Positions 1-14,123 of a stretch of DNA of 64,000 nt are shown one piece after another (position 1 is the first letter of the stretch; each line of letters starts with the position of its first letter). Under the pieces are notes generated by a model. That model ran no database searches. It had not been told where the DNA came from and saw only the letters and a list, made by a program, of their open reading frames with translations. Position numbers and translations under genes: made by a program. The stretch comes from Megaleporinus macrocephalus (taxonomy: Eukaryota > Chordata > Actinopteri > Characiformes > Anostomidae), in the NCBI GenBank assembly GCA_021613375.1, contig CM038720.1, positions 40,863,449 to 40,927,448 of the forward strand, read 5' to 3'.

Positions 1-203
1 ACTCAGTCAATACTGATCAGCAAATGTACCTGACTTAAGCTGACGTAAGCTGCTACTCAAAAAGAATTTCCAAGGTTGGCAGGTCTGTGAGTGTGTAGTG
101 TGGGCTCCTTAGAATGTTGACGCTTGTAGTGCTGCGTTTCATGACGAAGCTCTCGCTGGTGATCTTCATGACTGTGATGGTGATCAGTGAGTTTCCTCTT
201 TAG

Positions 204-335
204 GTTCTCCTGTGGATAATCAAGCAGTAGGGGCTCCTCCTTCCCAAGGACTGGAACCAAAACGGCCTCCTCCCCCACGTCCCAACGCTCCCCCTGCCAG
301 ACCTGCACCACCTCAACGTCCCCCACCACCCTCAG
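204..335 (+). CDS. SYNJ1: SYNJ1 exon, polyproline SH3-ligand region
   Basis: It follows a pyrimidine-rich acceptor (tttcctctttag) and ends at ctcag|gtacag. It enters and leaves in phase 1. It encodes [20 protein letters not shown] and then a PPPPRP-type run, the SH3-binding stretch for endophilin or amphiphysin-type partners. The opposite frame is also open over this exon but is only a shadow. Confidence 0.9.
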
Positions 336-3300
336 GTACAGCAGCCTGCTTTTATAGCATTTAAATATAGCTATAATTGCTTCTCAGCTAATAACAGCCA
401 GCTTTACATCCATACTTTGATTTTTTTTTTTTTTATTAACATCTGATTCTAAAGGAGATAGGAGCCCTACACCTGGTAGGAGAGAATCAGAAGGTAATGT
501 CATGTGTACAGTAGCAAAGTGTTATTAGATTCCTATGTATATCTAGTCAATGGTCATCAGATTTTTACCTGTGTTACTCAGAAAGAGCCTGAATATGTCC
601 CACTCCATATATACACTACTGTGTAAAAGTCTGGAGCTCCTAAGCTGATCATTTTTCATCCACCAAGTCCTATGAGACCTGATAACTGATAACCTCTGTC
701 CTGATTGGCTGCCCCCAATTGTGCCTCATTCAAAGAAACACTCCTTATAACTTCATTGTGAATGGGCGGGGCTAAACTGCTGTAGCCTGAAGGGCAGATA
801 TACAATCATAGGCCAAAGTTTAAACGCTACCAATCAAATTGGTAAGAACAACAGATCTGATTAGACCAGATGTAAATAATCATACATACAATACAAAGTA
901 TCATGATTATCTTATTGTGAGAGAAGTAGATCAGATCTTGAGCTCCAGTTTGAAGAACAAAGTTAGGTTCCAGATTTCTTTTCCAGATTTAGGTTCCAGA
1001 CATTGTATGAATGTGTTCAGTTCCTTCAGCAGCAAAATTGATTTAGCTTAATGAAGTACTGAGCAGTCAAAGCAGGTATTAGATGAGAACTGATAATAAT
1101 ACTGGGTTGTTTAGGAGAAGCTTGGAAAGGGTTAAATAAACACACTGACGTATGGAAAAGCACTACTTACTCTATTAATACTGTTTGAGTATTTAATATT
1201 AGAAGTTTATATAAAGAGTTTTTGCTGACTAAATAAAATCTTCCTGTATAGAAAAGTAGTTTTATATATAATTATGTCCCCGGGTGATAAAAACCTTTGC
1301 ACAGTACTGTATATACATGTATTCATAATGGGTCTGGATGTTATTTACTACTTATATATTTGTATATATATATTTATTTTTAGGTATTATAAATTTCTTT
1401 GGTCTAGATAGTATGTACTACTTTTATATATATTTATTAGATGTTTATCAGTCTTTGAACACCTGAAAACTTTGCAAGTTCTTCTTTGAAGGCTTTACAG
1501 GGCTTCAAAACCTTTTTGATTTGAGTGAAAATGAAGGTAATTATGAACAAAATGTATAGTTTCCCCAGTAATTCTCCCCTCTGCAGTGTTTGTTGTATAT
1601 CACTGAAACCTGGAAGCTCATGTACCAGCAACTTTTTGCGTTTATGTAGTTCCCTATTCGTTCAGAGGCTTCATTTCAGTGCATGGACTTCCAGTTGTTC
1701 TGCTCATACAGTTGCTGTGTGATGTGTAGGTGCAGCCTTTTAATTTAAAGTAGTATAATGAATGTGGTTATATATGAAGTCCTGCCAGGTAAGACCTTAT
1801 ACGCTCTAATATAGTCTCAAATATTGTGATGTGTTCACTAAAACTGAGAATAATGGTGCATCGCTTCCCCCTTCATGCTGCGAAGGACAAAAAAGCCCGG
1901 CTTTAGCCAGAGCAGATGCTGCTGGTAAGTATCCGGTGCGCTGAGTGATGTCCTTTTATTCTCCTGTAGCTGACAGTAGAGAAAGCATGCAGGCCTGGTT
2001 ACTAAAGATGGACCGATCAGCGTTTTTGAGGCCGATTTCGATCCCTAATCACCTTTCAGTGTGAGTCGAAGGCAGGGCTACATGTAGTTATTAGCCTAAG
2101 CGAGTCATGGAACATGGTCTAAACTGGTTTATTACCATTTTTAACAAGCTCATGTGAAACAGTATAATATTTTTAACTAAATTAGCAGAAAATAAACAAA
2201 GTAAATCAAATATCCCCAATACTGCAATCATTACATTTAGACTCTTAATTTAAAACAAAAAAGTTAATTAAATAAATACAGTAAAAACTGCAGTCATTAA
2301 ACTCAGACTCTGTTATTTTAAACTAAATCTGTAATCATTAAATGTAGAATATTGAATTGTAGCTGCTGCTGTTCTGTTCGTACCGGTCAGATCTGGTCTG
2401 TAGGTGTTCTGGGTTGTTCGTTTTGTGTTAGCTGTGTGTGCTAGCTCTACTGTTTACTGATACTCACTGTATCCAGTCATGGGTGTACTCTTAAGTACCT
2501 TACCAGATTAGTAGTATTAAATGTTAAATGTCTTTGTCTTGGTTCTCCAACAAGACACGCTGATTTTACTAATTTTGCTAAACTGTCCTGGATGAGTCTG
2601 AGTCACATACGGTAACAAACTGCCAGACGGTCGATGTTTTCTATCAGCGCATGCCGTGAACGCCATAAACTGTTATTGCGAGGCCGCTGCTTTAGTCAGT
2701 CTGTGGAAAACGAAAGGGTATGTGTTTCCACCTAGTGGTGCAGATAGGAATTGCAGGGAGCTGGCCGGAGGGGGTTTCAATGAAACGCTAGCTGGAAATA
2801 CAGAAATTAGGCTCATTTATTTAAACCATCGATCGGCTCTCAAGATCGGCTGAATTGGAGTAATATCGGCCAATCACATATTTTGATAAAAATACCGATA
2901 CCGATACATACCGATCTCAGTGGCGCAGCCGAGTAGTCAGGCTGGCCTGTCTTCACCTGGCTGCTGCTGCAATCCCAGCTTGGCTCTTGTCGGTAGCGTT
3001 TTCCTGGCTTCCCCGTTCGGGCCGTCTCAGTCATTTAAGTTGCGTGGGAAAGGGAGTGTACTGAAGAATAGTTCAGTGATCTGGCTACGCCGCTGGCCAG
3101 GTAGCTCGGCCTGGCTTCAGCTATGCCGCTTGACCCCCCGCTGACCAGGAAGAGGTGAGTCATTCTGAGAGCCGTGCCGAGAGCCAGGGAGGAAAGGAGG
3201 GAGAGGAGGAGGAGGAGGCTGGGGAGATCGGCCCAAGATGAGAGCACTGCAGCGACTGCATGTACAATGGCTCAGATGTTTGTCCTTACTTCTAAGGCCC

Positions 3301-5122
3301 GAGTCCTCCAGCGGGCTCGGAAAGTGATACGCATGAGCCGGTTGGTATAAAAGCAGCGTTCTGGGCATGTTGTCAAATAGCGAGTCAGTGAGGCGGCCGA
3401 GTTTGAGGGAAGAGGGTTAGACGGAAGGGAAGCTCTGAATAGCTGAATCTGTTGGTGGTAATAATAAAGAAATAATAGATATTAAAGAAAGGATAACAGA
3501 GTATGTGCTGTTAATCATAAGCCCCCTACTGCTTTGTTTCAGGACGTGGCCAACCTGCTGGAGCTCCAGGTGTCCCAAGGCCGGTGGGTAGACATTTCTT
3601 ATCGTAGAGTAATCTTGCTTGGCCTGTTGTTATTATCTGTAACAGAATATTTAATTATTTCTTTGTGTATTTTGTCATATTTTGCTCTTCAATTGTATAT
3701 AATGATATAAATATCATTTATACTGAAGGTTATTGCTCTATTTCAGAACATTCCTGCTCGAGCTGGCGTTATCAGTGTGCCACCTCAGTCCCGACCGCCT
3801 CCTCCCGCTCACCCTGGAGCTCCCAGGCCCATAGCAGAAGTTCACCCAGGGGCCCCCCGACCTGCCCCTGATAACCACCCTGGAGCCCCAAGACCCATCC
3901 CCGAACCGCAGAGCAAACCAGCAGAGCTCCCTCTGGGTAGGTGAACCACCAGTATGCTCACATAGTGGTTCCAACCATCCTTGGCTTGCTCTTTTCTGTG
4001 ACACAGCTGCGTAAACACTAAGACAGAGCAGGGGGTTTCCAGGACCAGGATGAAGGAACCACATCAGCACATTTCCTAAATTCCTAGAAGAGGTTCCTGA
4101 ATTCTATTATAATAATAACAATAACACACTGTAGGCTTGTGCAGTATATACAGTGTGATTTCTGCTGGTACATACTGAGACTGTTAAGTTTAATCTATTA
4201 AAAATAGATTGGTAAGCTAATAATTAATAACGTGATTGATGTTTTTTTGCACTACAGGTCCTCCTCCATCTCTTCCTGGCCCAATGAGACCACAGATGGC
4301 CTCTCCCATGCAGCCGCAGGCCACTTCCCCCATGCAGCCGTCAGTACAGTCACAACTCCCTCCACCCATGCAGCCGCAGCTGCCGCCGCCCATGGTGCCC
4401 CAGCTGCCCGCACCCATGCAACCCACTTTGTCTGCCCCCATGCAACCTCAGTCTTCTGCTGCAGCCACAGGAGCAGCTGCCCCTCCTCAGCCTGGCCTGG
4501 CCTCCCCCAAGCCCCCGCCCCGTAGCCGCTCCTCACACGCTCTTCCACCCGAGGCAGCGGCGGCTGCTGCTGCTCCTGCCCCTGCTCGTACACCCGCCCC
4601 TGCTCCTGACTCCCAGGTTAGTTGTGTTATATATTATACACTCCATACATTTCCATGTGCTTAAGCACTATTGGAGCTTCTGTAATGAAATTTATAAGGA
4701 ATTTGATTGGCCAGTTCACAACAAACAGCCCCGACTGAAACACTGTAGCTTGGATGTACACTAGCCACGGACTGCGTACTCAATAACAATTAACAACACA
4801 ACACAATGCCGTGCCTACTAGGTTTTGTTATCACACACTAGTGAACACACACTAGGGGGCAGTGAAACACCTACATATATATACACACACACACTAGTGA
4901 ACATACACATTAGGGGGCAGTGAAACACGTACATACACATAAACACACTAGTAAACATATATACTAGGGGGCAATGAAACATCCACATATACACATACAC
5001 ATACACACGCTAGTGAACATAGACACTAGGGGGCAATGAAACACCCACATATACACATGCACACACACACACTAGTGAACATACACACTAGGGGGCAATG
5101 AAACACCCACATATACACATAG

Positions 5123-5154
<32 letters not shown>

Positions 5155-5323
5155 GAACATACACACTAGGGGCCAATGATACACACACACACAAACACAC
5201 ACACACACGCACTAGTGAACATAGACACTAGGGGGCAATGAAACACCCACATATACACATGCACACACACACACTAGTGAACATACACACTAGGGGGCAA
5301 TGAAACACCCACATATACACATA

Positions 5324-5364
<41 letters not shown>

Positions 5365-8300
5365 GAACATACACACTAGGGGGCAATGATACACACACAC
5401 ACGCACTAGTGAACATAGACACTAGTGGGCAATGAAACACCCACATATACACATGCACACACACACACTAGTGAACATACACACTAGGGGGCAATGAAAC
5501 ACCCACATATACACATAGACACACACACACACACACACACTAGTGAACATACACACTAGGGGGCAATGATACACACACACACAAACACACACACACACAC
5601 GCACTAGTGAACATAGACAATAGGGGGCAATGAAACGCCCACATATACATATACATACACACACACACACACACACATTAGTGAACAGTAAACGCTCTAG
5701 GGGGCAGTGAAACATCTACATACACACACTAGTGAACATACACACACTAGTGTATGTGTATGTACGTGGCACACTACGTGGCAGTGAAACACTTACATTC
5801 ACATACACACACGCACTAGTAAATATACACACTAAGGAGTGTGCAACAGCCCAATACTTTCAGATATAGGCAGCACAGTGCCTATTCTCCTATGAGTCGA
5901 CACAGGTGTGGTGACTGGACATGACTGGCCTTACTGGTTATCCAATCACTTTTTTGTAATTATTATTATTACAATTTTTTTATTGATTGCTTTTAACACT
6001 CTGAAATGCCAAATCTAGCCTCTCCTGCTAGCATCAATGCAGCCATACGAGGATGGAGAACAGCCTCAAAAATAATTCTGCTTAAAACAAAAGTTAAATT
6101 TAAAATAAAAGTTAAATCCCTTCATTTTGCTCATTTCCACGCAGCCCCTGATTTTGATGGTAGTCTATGTCATCTAAAGCAGAGGATCTCAACCTTTATT
6201 ACCTGAAGGACCACCTGGTGTTATTTTTTTTGCATCGTGTGCCTGAACACGTTTATTTAGCTGCAGTGTTTTTAATTACAGATCTGTTAATATTATGTAT
6301 TCTGCATCATTAAAAAACAGTTGATTCTTCAAGTAAGTTAATCTTTTTTTTCTCCTCTTATGTTTTTATGACCAACTCAGTATGAATCACTGGGTAAATT
6401 CATTGTTTTTTTGCTAATGTTTTGTAAATGCGCTTAAGATTTGATAAACGTTTAAATTGAAACCCAGCAGTTTCAGTCATTAAAGATGAACGCACTTACA
6501 AGCCTGACTGCTCCACGAATGTTGTTGACCTACTCCCTGTTATTATATTTAAGAACTTGTTTCCTGGACACACACCTATTTCTTGAGAGTTGAGGCGCCA
6601 AGTTAGATTTGGGGTTTATTAGTTTCATTGGTAAACCATCCACAAAAGAGCTCATCAAATGTTTTCTCTGTATGCTACTTACCACTATGTGAACAGCAAA
6701 TGCTAACTGTATACTATAGTGGCACTCGGGGTCTCTCACCAGGGGTCACTGTAGCGTGTCTACTAATCTCTTACTATAAATTTACCTAGGGCTGTTTATT
6801 GGCAAGAGCCTGGCGATACGATGCGTTATCATGGTACATCGTGATAAGTGATGTATTGCACTTTTTTAAATTATACTATCAACACACACCACTATATAAA
6901 CAGGTTTGTCATTTTTTATTTATTTTTAATTATATACTTTATATATTAATACTTTAACTTTATTTACTTCAAAAATTATTTTTGTTATCTTTATCTATTG
7001 GTGAATGAAGGAACAGCAAAGTAAGAATTTCATTGTACAGTGTAACTGTCTGTTTCTGCTGTGCATATGACAGTAAAACTCTTGAATCAATGCTTACAAT
7101 AGCACTGCACCCTTGTGCTGCTTGTTTATGTTGGAGTGGAGCTGAAAATGGAATACAGCGCTGCCATCTAGTGGTCAGAGGTTTAAACACACAATGTCTG
7201 CCGATATCTGTGCATGTAAACTTCATTAATAACCGATACAGTATCACTGAACATAATATCGTGATATTCCATATTTTGATATTTTCTTACAGCCCTAATC
7301 TTACCCTTGCAACTGTCTCTATCGGTAACATGTCCAGCTTGTGTTGATGCATGTGTGTGTTTATCTTTCTCTCTCTCTGGAGCAGGAGCAATCCTCAGGT
7401 TGACAGGTATTTAAAGCCAACTTTGGCCTCAGAACTGTCTTCACCGAACCATAGTCCTCCTTCACGATGTATGCTCATACATTGTAGCGACCTCCATGTT
7501 CTAGTTGATTTTTCCCTTTTCCCCATTTTTACGTTGGCTGTTTTAAGTTGATAGACTTATTAGTTGTTGTTGTTGTTATTATTATTGTTATTATTATTAT
7601 TATTTGTAGTAGTATGATAGTATGTACGTGTTTGGTAAAACTTAACTTGAACCCCTGTTGACTGTGAGTACTACTTATAGAGAGGTAGATGGACTATTTT
7701 TTATTATAGTGTTACTTGTATTGCTGCTTATATGCATTAGGGCTTGTTTTATATGGATAAACTGATGGTTCAAGCAAAGTTTCGCCCAGTGTTGGTGTTT
7801 TTCAGTTGTCATATTGAACATCCCATATTCACAAAACTGATTTTTTATATATATATTATATATATATTAGAGATGGAAGGATCGATGGCGTTAAACAAAT
7901 GAGCCTAATTTCTGTATTTCCAGCTAGCGTTTCATCCAGGAGGAGGAGCCCTCCTGCCAGCTCCCTGCAATTCCTATCTGAACCACTAGGTGGAAATACA
8001 CATCCTTTAATTTTCCACAGACTAACTAAAGCAGCGGCCTCGCTAGAACAGTTTACAGCGTTCACCCCATGCGCTTATAGAAAACGTTGTCTGTCTGTGT
8101 ATGAGACTCAGACTCATCCAGAGCAGTTTGTAACATCTGTAAAATTAGTAAAATCAACGTGTCTTATTGGAGAACCAAGATAAAGACATTTAACTCTACT
8201 AATCTGATACTAATCTGATACTAATCTGATACACACTTCAGAGACACCACACAGCTGAACACAGTGAGTATCAGTAAACAGCAGAGCTAGCACACACAGC

Positions 8301-8775
8301 TAACACAAACTAATAACCCAGAACACCTACAGACCAGATCTGACCGGTACAAACAGAACAGCAGCAGAAACAGCCAGAGAGTTAAAGAACCACAGCCAGA
8401 GTGATTGAGTTTCTAGTTCTAGATAAGCAGATCTTCTCGGCTGTAGAAGACGTTCATTCTGCTGCTTAATGTTCCACCTGGATCCACGCTCTGCTGTTCC
8501 TAGTAGAGATACTTTTCAGATGTGGCTCTTCTGGAGCTTATCAAAAGGTTTACTCCCACATAGACCAACTTCTAATTTAGTTACAATATTATACTGTTTC
8601 ATATGAGCTCGTTAAAAATGGTAATAAACCAGTTTAGACCATGTTTCATGACTTGCTTGCGCTAATAATTGCATGTAGCCCTGCTGTGGCATATAGCCCC
8701 GCCCTCAATCGGTATCGGCTATCGGCCAATCTCGTTGATCGGAATCGGCCTCAAAAATGCTGATAGATCCATCTG

Positions 8776-8844
<69 letters not shown>

Positions 8845-9973
8845 ACTAGGACTTAGTTTAGTTATCGGTTTATTTTGGTTTTAGAAAACAAAAGTATATT
8901 AATAACACAGCCTGATAACATTCATGTCGTGTGTAACATTTAACCTATGTATGTTTACGTCTCTACCCTTAAAACACTGTATGCAAGGAATAGTGCTACT
9001 TATCCAGATATTGATTAATGTTGATATTGATTGATGTTGTACAGTCATTGTGATCAGTTTTAAGTTCAGGAGTCTACATCCATTACGTCCTGATGAAGCT
9101 GAGCTTTGATTTCTTCTGCCTATGTGTCTTTTCTTTTTCCTGCAGACCAACGGAATGAACGGAATCCAAAGAGAAGCACAATGGAAACCGGACCCCCTGA
9201 ACTCGCTCACCTCCGACCTGTTTTCCTCCACATCCTGGCTCAACACCAACTCCCTGTCCCGCAGCGCCTCCCTCCACACCTCGTCCTCCGGTTCCGCCTC
9301 TTCCCCGTCCACCTTGCCCATGTTCCTGTCCCTGGATTCCCCGCCTCTGTTTTCCCCGCCAAACCCACCAGCGACTCCGGACCCCTGCAGCCCCGCCTCT
9401 TTGCTGGCGCCCCCTCCGCCTTCCCGCAGCCGTTCGCAGGAAACCCTCCGCTCCTCCCCGAACCCTTTCCTGTCTGACCTCCACCCGAGACCCAGCAGCA
9501 CCAACCCGTTCACCAGCTCCTTGGCCCAGCGCCGCTCGCTCACGCCCGACTTCTACACGCAGGAACAGGCCCAAGCGTCCAAGCCTGGCCTCCACAGACC
9601 TGGGTCTGCCTTGGGCCAGAGTTCCACTCTACCGCACTCCTTCTCCAGACCTCCAACCGCCGCTCCAGCTCCGGCGCCACCAAATCGCGTCCAGCAGTGG
9701 GTCACCTTCGACGACGATGCAGACTTCGCCATATCAGGAAAAGCTCCAGCAACAGCAGAAGTGACGGGGCCTCCTCTGCTGTCTTTGTCCTCCAACGCAA
9801 CATTCCAGCAGCCCCAGAGCGTCTCCGGCTTTGACTCTCTCAGTAATTGGGCCATGCCTTGCGCCACAGCGTTCCCAACACTGCCCCCTCCCGTCCCGGT
9901 CAGGACTAACCCCAACGTCGTCCCAAGGAACCCTTCGATCCCGGGCAGAACCAACGAGTTCACGGAAAGATGA
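204..9973 (+). CDS. SYNJ1: Synaptojanin-1, 3' part of gene (C-terminal proline-rich domain, long form)
   Basis: Six exons join in frame: 204-335, 455-493, 3543-3583, 3747-3936, 4258-4616 and 9146-9973 (stop TGA 9971-9973), about 528 residues. The 5' gene, with the Sac1 and 5-phosphatase domains, lies before the window. The family is a presynaptic phosphoinositide phosphatase that sheds clathrin coats after endocytosis; this tail recruits SH3, EH and AP2 partners. What is seen: polyproline runs ([19 protein letters not shown]), [12 protein letters not shown], two NPF motifs, a WVTF motif followed by an acidic stretch, and the end NEFTER, which resembles human LDFTER. All internal phases agree (1,1,0,1,0). 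Only two of the three NPF motifs I recall in human are present. CFAP298 follows on the same strand, as in human. Identification is secure; isoform use in this species is inferred. Confidence 0.95.
455..493 (+). CDS. SYNJ1: SYNJ1 39-nt exon
   Basis: A 39-nt exon between ctaaag| and gaag|gtaatg, phase 1 to 1. It encodes [13 protein letters not shown], which aligns with the human stretch after PPPPSG. A cassette this short that keeps frame could be skipped without harm, but the sequence alone does not show skipping. Confidence 0.82.
605..1320 (+). mobile_element. Dispersed element E, copy 1 (array segment not amplified)
   Basis: It shares aagtctggagctcctaagct, gtaagaacaacagatctgat, gagagaagtagatcagatct, agtactgagcagtcaaagca and ggagaagcttggaaagggtt with element E. 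Here the segment cactacttactctattaata occurs once, so it is the single-copy state of the 51-bp array. The ends (tgtgtaaaagtct near 620 and cctttgcacagtactgta near 1293) look like imperfect inverted ends. SYNJ1 intron. Confidence 0.7.
2005..2920 (+). mobile_element. Dispersed TIR element (AGATGGA.CGATC end), copy 1
   Basis: It begins at agatggaccgatcagcg and shares most of its length with an inverted copy at 7870-8774. Shared landmarks are tttttgaggccgattt, catggtctaaactggtttat, the reversed ends built from cgatcggc words, and the segment around ggtggaaatac/tttccacctagtgg. Non-autonomous: no transposase frame was found. The cgatcggc-rich ends suggest a hAT-like family, but this is not certain. 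It lies in a SYNJ1 intron. Confidence 0.6.
2921..3480 (+). other. G+C-rich intronic block with TATA box and AATAAA; possible solo LTR or intronic promoter
   Basis: In the 3.0-kb SYNJ1 intron there is a G+C-richer block with TATAAAA at 3346-3352, a G/A-rich run near 3190-3225 and AATAAA at 3463-3468. A TATA box followed about 115 bp later by a polyadenylation signal is LTR-like, but I found no second LTR, no internal region and no clear TG...CA ends. It may also be a cryptic promoter. No coding function is supported. Confidence 0.3.
3543..3583 (+). CDS. SYNJ1: SYNJ1 41-nt exon
   Basis: Acceptor tttcag|, donor ccg|gtgggt. It enters in phase 1 and leaves in phase 0. It encodes [13 protein letters not shown], matching the human GPGPAGYSTARP area. 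The donor is weaker than its neighbours (GTGGGT). Confidence 0.82.
3747..3936 (+). CDS. SYNJ1: SYNJ1 exon, [14 protein letters not shown] region
   Basis: Acceptor atttcag|, donor ctctgg|gtaggt. The exon is 190 nt, phase 0 to 1. It begins [19 protein letters not shown], which closely matches human [13 protein letters not shown], then holds three HPGAPRP repeats ([27 protein letters not shown]). The heptad repetition looks like local in-frame duplication of the proline-rich region. Confidence 0.92.
4258..4616 (+). CDS. SYNJ1: SYNJ1 exon, MQPQ-repeat and [12 protein letters not shown] region
   Basis: A 359-nt exon from actacag| to tcccag|gttagt, phase 1 to 0. It is rich in PMQPQ/PPM repeats and then carries [15 protein letters not shown], nearly identical to human [15 protein letters not shown], followed by poly-Ala. 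In other frames the region also reads open because of its base composition; only this frame splices correctly on both sides. Confidence 0.93.
4830..5850 (-). repeat. SINE-body-derived minisatellite array 1 (agggggcaatgaaacacc type)
   Basis: Roughly 50-bp units alternate ctagtgaacatacacac, tagggggcaatgaaacaccc and acatatacacac, with local (CA)n growth. The same words form the body of the tRNA-headed SINE at 50838-51132, here in reverse orientation. The array lies in the last SYNJ1 intron. Cysteine/valine-rich open frames across it are artefacts of the GTGTG repeat. Confidence 0.88.
6787..7298. mobile_element. Non-autonomous element with TAGGGCTGT/ACAGCCCTA ends, copy 1
   Basis: It starts tagggctgt (6787) and ends acagcccta (7297), so short terminal inverted repeats are visible. 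The interior holds gcgatacgatgcg/cgtgatattcc words and gccatctagtggtcagagg, shared with copies at 19765-20130 and 50690-51325. It also contains a tail-like piece (gcatatgacagtaaaactcttgaat) seen again near 58500, suggesting an older nested insertion. Confidence 0.65.
7555..7870 (+). repeat. Low-complexity A+T-rich intron stretch
   Basis: It contains short (GTT/ATT)n runs at 7563-7605 and a (TA)n run at 7846-7867. Nothing else recognisable; SYNJ1 intron sequence. Confidence 0.6.
7870..8774 (-). mobile_element. Dispersed TIR element (AGATGGA.CGATC end), copy 2, inverted
   Basis: Inverted copy of the element at 2005-2920. Read on the minus strand it begins agatggatctatcagcat, then tttttgaggccgatt. 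The two copies sit 5 kb apart in opposite orientation inside SYNJ1 introns, so the pre-mRNA can form a long duplex between them. No coding capacity. Confidence 0.6.
8776..8842. repeat. (TA)n microsatellite
   Basis: Uninterrupted TA dinucleotides directly after the TIR element end. Confidence 0.97.
9146..9973 (+). CDS. SYNJ1: SYNJ1 terminal coding exon with NPF and WVTF adaptor motifs
   Basis: Acceptor ttttcctgcag|, then [20 protein letters not shown], corresponding to human KTNGISDGK...KIDPFEDL; here DPF has become DPL. NPF codons are at 9461-9469 (SSPNPFLSD) and 9503-9511 (STNPFTSS), which are EH-domain ligands. WVTF is at 9698-9709, followed by DDDADF; this is the WVxF motif that binds the AP2 alpha ear in the 170-kDa form. 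The end is ...NEFTER and TGA. The antisense strand is open over much of the exon because of codon composition; those frames are shadows. Confidence 0.95.
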   Translation, partial: TNGMNGIQREAQWKPDPLNSLTSDLFSSTSWLNTNSLSRSASLHTSSSGSASSPSTLPMFLSLDSPPLFSPPNPPATPDPCSPASLLAPPPPSRSRSQETLRSSPNPFLSDLHPRPSSTNPFTSSLAQRRSLTPDFYTQEQAQASKPGLHRPGSALGQSSTLPHSFSRPPTAAPAPAPPNRVQQWVTFDDDADFAISGKAPATAEVTGPPLLSLSSNATFQQPQSVSGFDSLSNWAMPCATAFPTLPPPVPVRTNPNVVPRNPSIPGRTNEFTER

Positions 9974-12180
<2,207 letters not shown>

Positions 12181-12534
12181 TCTCTTGTCAGTTTCTAGCT
12201 CCAAGGCTACATATCAGTATGCTTTTAGTTCTTGCTTGGTTGCGTTCCTCCCGTTGCTCGAGCCGAAGGGAGCATTTTGGCGTTCGAGCGCAGGCTGAAG
12301 AGCGAGTGTAACCAGGAGAGCGGTGGGCAGACGTTATAGTGAGCGTCACGGGGGCTCCACTGTGTAGTGAGGCTTTGCAGCTGTATTTAAATTTCAGTAC
12401 ATGGATGTGATAGAAAGGGATCTCACAGCAGTATGACCCTCCTCCACGTCCACGCTCACACTTACTCTTCACAACACTTGAAAAGACACAGAGGGACTTC
12501 CTGGAGATGCGGGTTTACTTGTAGCTGTGAATAA

Positions 12535-13567
12535 GGGGTCTCAGATTCAGTCAGAGGGCTAGCTAAGGTGTCTCAGACTTAGATTGCCAGTTAAGGTGTC
12601 TCAGATTTAGTCAGAGGGCCAGTTAACGTGTCTCAGACTTAGATTGCCAGTTAAGGTGTCTCAGATTTAGTCAGAGGGCCAGTTAACGTGTCTCAGACTA
12701 AGATTGCCAGATAAGGTGTCTCAGATTCAGTCAGAGGGCCAGATAAGGTGTTTCAGATTCACTCAGATGGACAGCTAAGTTGTCTCAGATTCACTCAGAT
12801 GGACAGCTAAGGTGTCTCAGATTCACTCAGATGGACAGCTAAGGTGTCTCAGATTTAGTCAGAGGGCCAGATAAGCTGTCTCAGATTCACTCAGATGGAC
12901 AGCTAAGGTGTCTCAGATTCACTCAGATGGACAGCTAAGGTGTCTCAGATTCACTCAGATGGACAGCTAAGGTGTCTCAGATTTAGTCAGAGGGCCAGAT
13001 AAGCTGTCTCAGATTCACTCAGATGGACAGCTAAGGTATCAGATTCAGTCAGAGGACCAGTTAAGGTATCAGATTCCATCAGCGGGCCAGATAAACTGTC
13101 TCAGATTCACTCAGATGGACAGCTAAGGTGTCTCAGATTCACTCAGATGGACAGCTAAGGTGTCTTAGATTCACTCAGATGGACAGCTAAGATGTCTCAG
13201 ATTGTCAGAGGGCCAGTTAAGGTATCAGATTCCATCAGCGGGCCAGATAAGCTGTCGCAGATTCACTCAGATGGACAGCTAAGGTGTCTCAGATTCACTC
13301 AGATGGACAGCTAAGGTGTCTCAGATTCACTCAGATGGACAGCTAAGGTGTCTCAGATTCACTCAGATGGACAGCTAAGGTGTCTCAGATTTAGTCAGAG
13401 GGCCAGATAAGCTGTCTCAGATTCACTCAGATGGACAGCTAAGGTATCAGATTCAGTCAGAGGACCAGTTAAGGTATCAGATTCCATCAGCGGGCCAGAT
13501 AAACTGTCTCAGATTCAGTCAGAGGCCTAGCTAAGGTGTCTCAGATTGTCAGAGGGCCAGTTAAGGT
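12535..13567. repeat. 32-bp minisatellite (gtctcagattcactcagatg type)
   Basis: About 30 units of roughly 32 bp built from ggtgtctcagattcactcag and atggacagctaa. Two variant classes alternate (ttcactcagatggacagcta and ttagtcagagggccagataa), giving short higher-order patterns. Intergenic, between SYNJ1 and CFAP298. Confidence 0.93.
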
Positions 13568-14077
13568 AGGGGGGGCGTGAGCGTTACTGAAACAATGTCG
13601 TAAATCTGAAATATACTTGGCCGATTCGTTTATCTCCTTGGAGATATCGTAACCCCTGGAAACCGTAAACGCATTTCATGTTCTGTTGAGGTGTACCCAG
13701 CTAACAAGGACCACGTCCAGTCTACGTTACTAGCCAGCGCTTACGTCATGCAAAGGTTTTATAGCAGAATATTAACTCCCGTTGTGAGGTGGACGTTCCT
13801 TTGTAGCTTTAGCTCAGTAGTTAAGAGAACCCTGTGGTGTTAACCGTAATCTATGTATTCACACAAACCACGACTGCAATTCAGTACTTAGTATTCAATC
13901 TGTGATTTAAGTGCACATCCAGTGCACACATGTATGGACTAATTGGTGTTGTACGTATGCAATAATAAATGTAAATGGACATGTATTTCTCAGTCTCGGA
14001 CATTTATTTCATTTATTATTAATCTGTTCTCTGGGAGTTGATACAAAAGCATAGAGTTGCTCTTGATGTTGGTGGGG

Positions 14078-14123
<46 letters not shown>

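Noticed and set aside
8899..9963. Three long antisense frames opposite the last SYNJ1 exon
   Set aside because: They are shadows of a C-rich coding exon on the plus strand; no splice or family support.
13800..13870. tRNA gene suggested by tttagctcagtagttaag
   Set aside because: A-box-like only; no B-box GGTTCGANNCC and no cloverleaf pairing follows.
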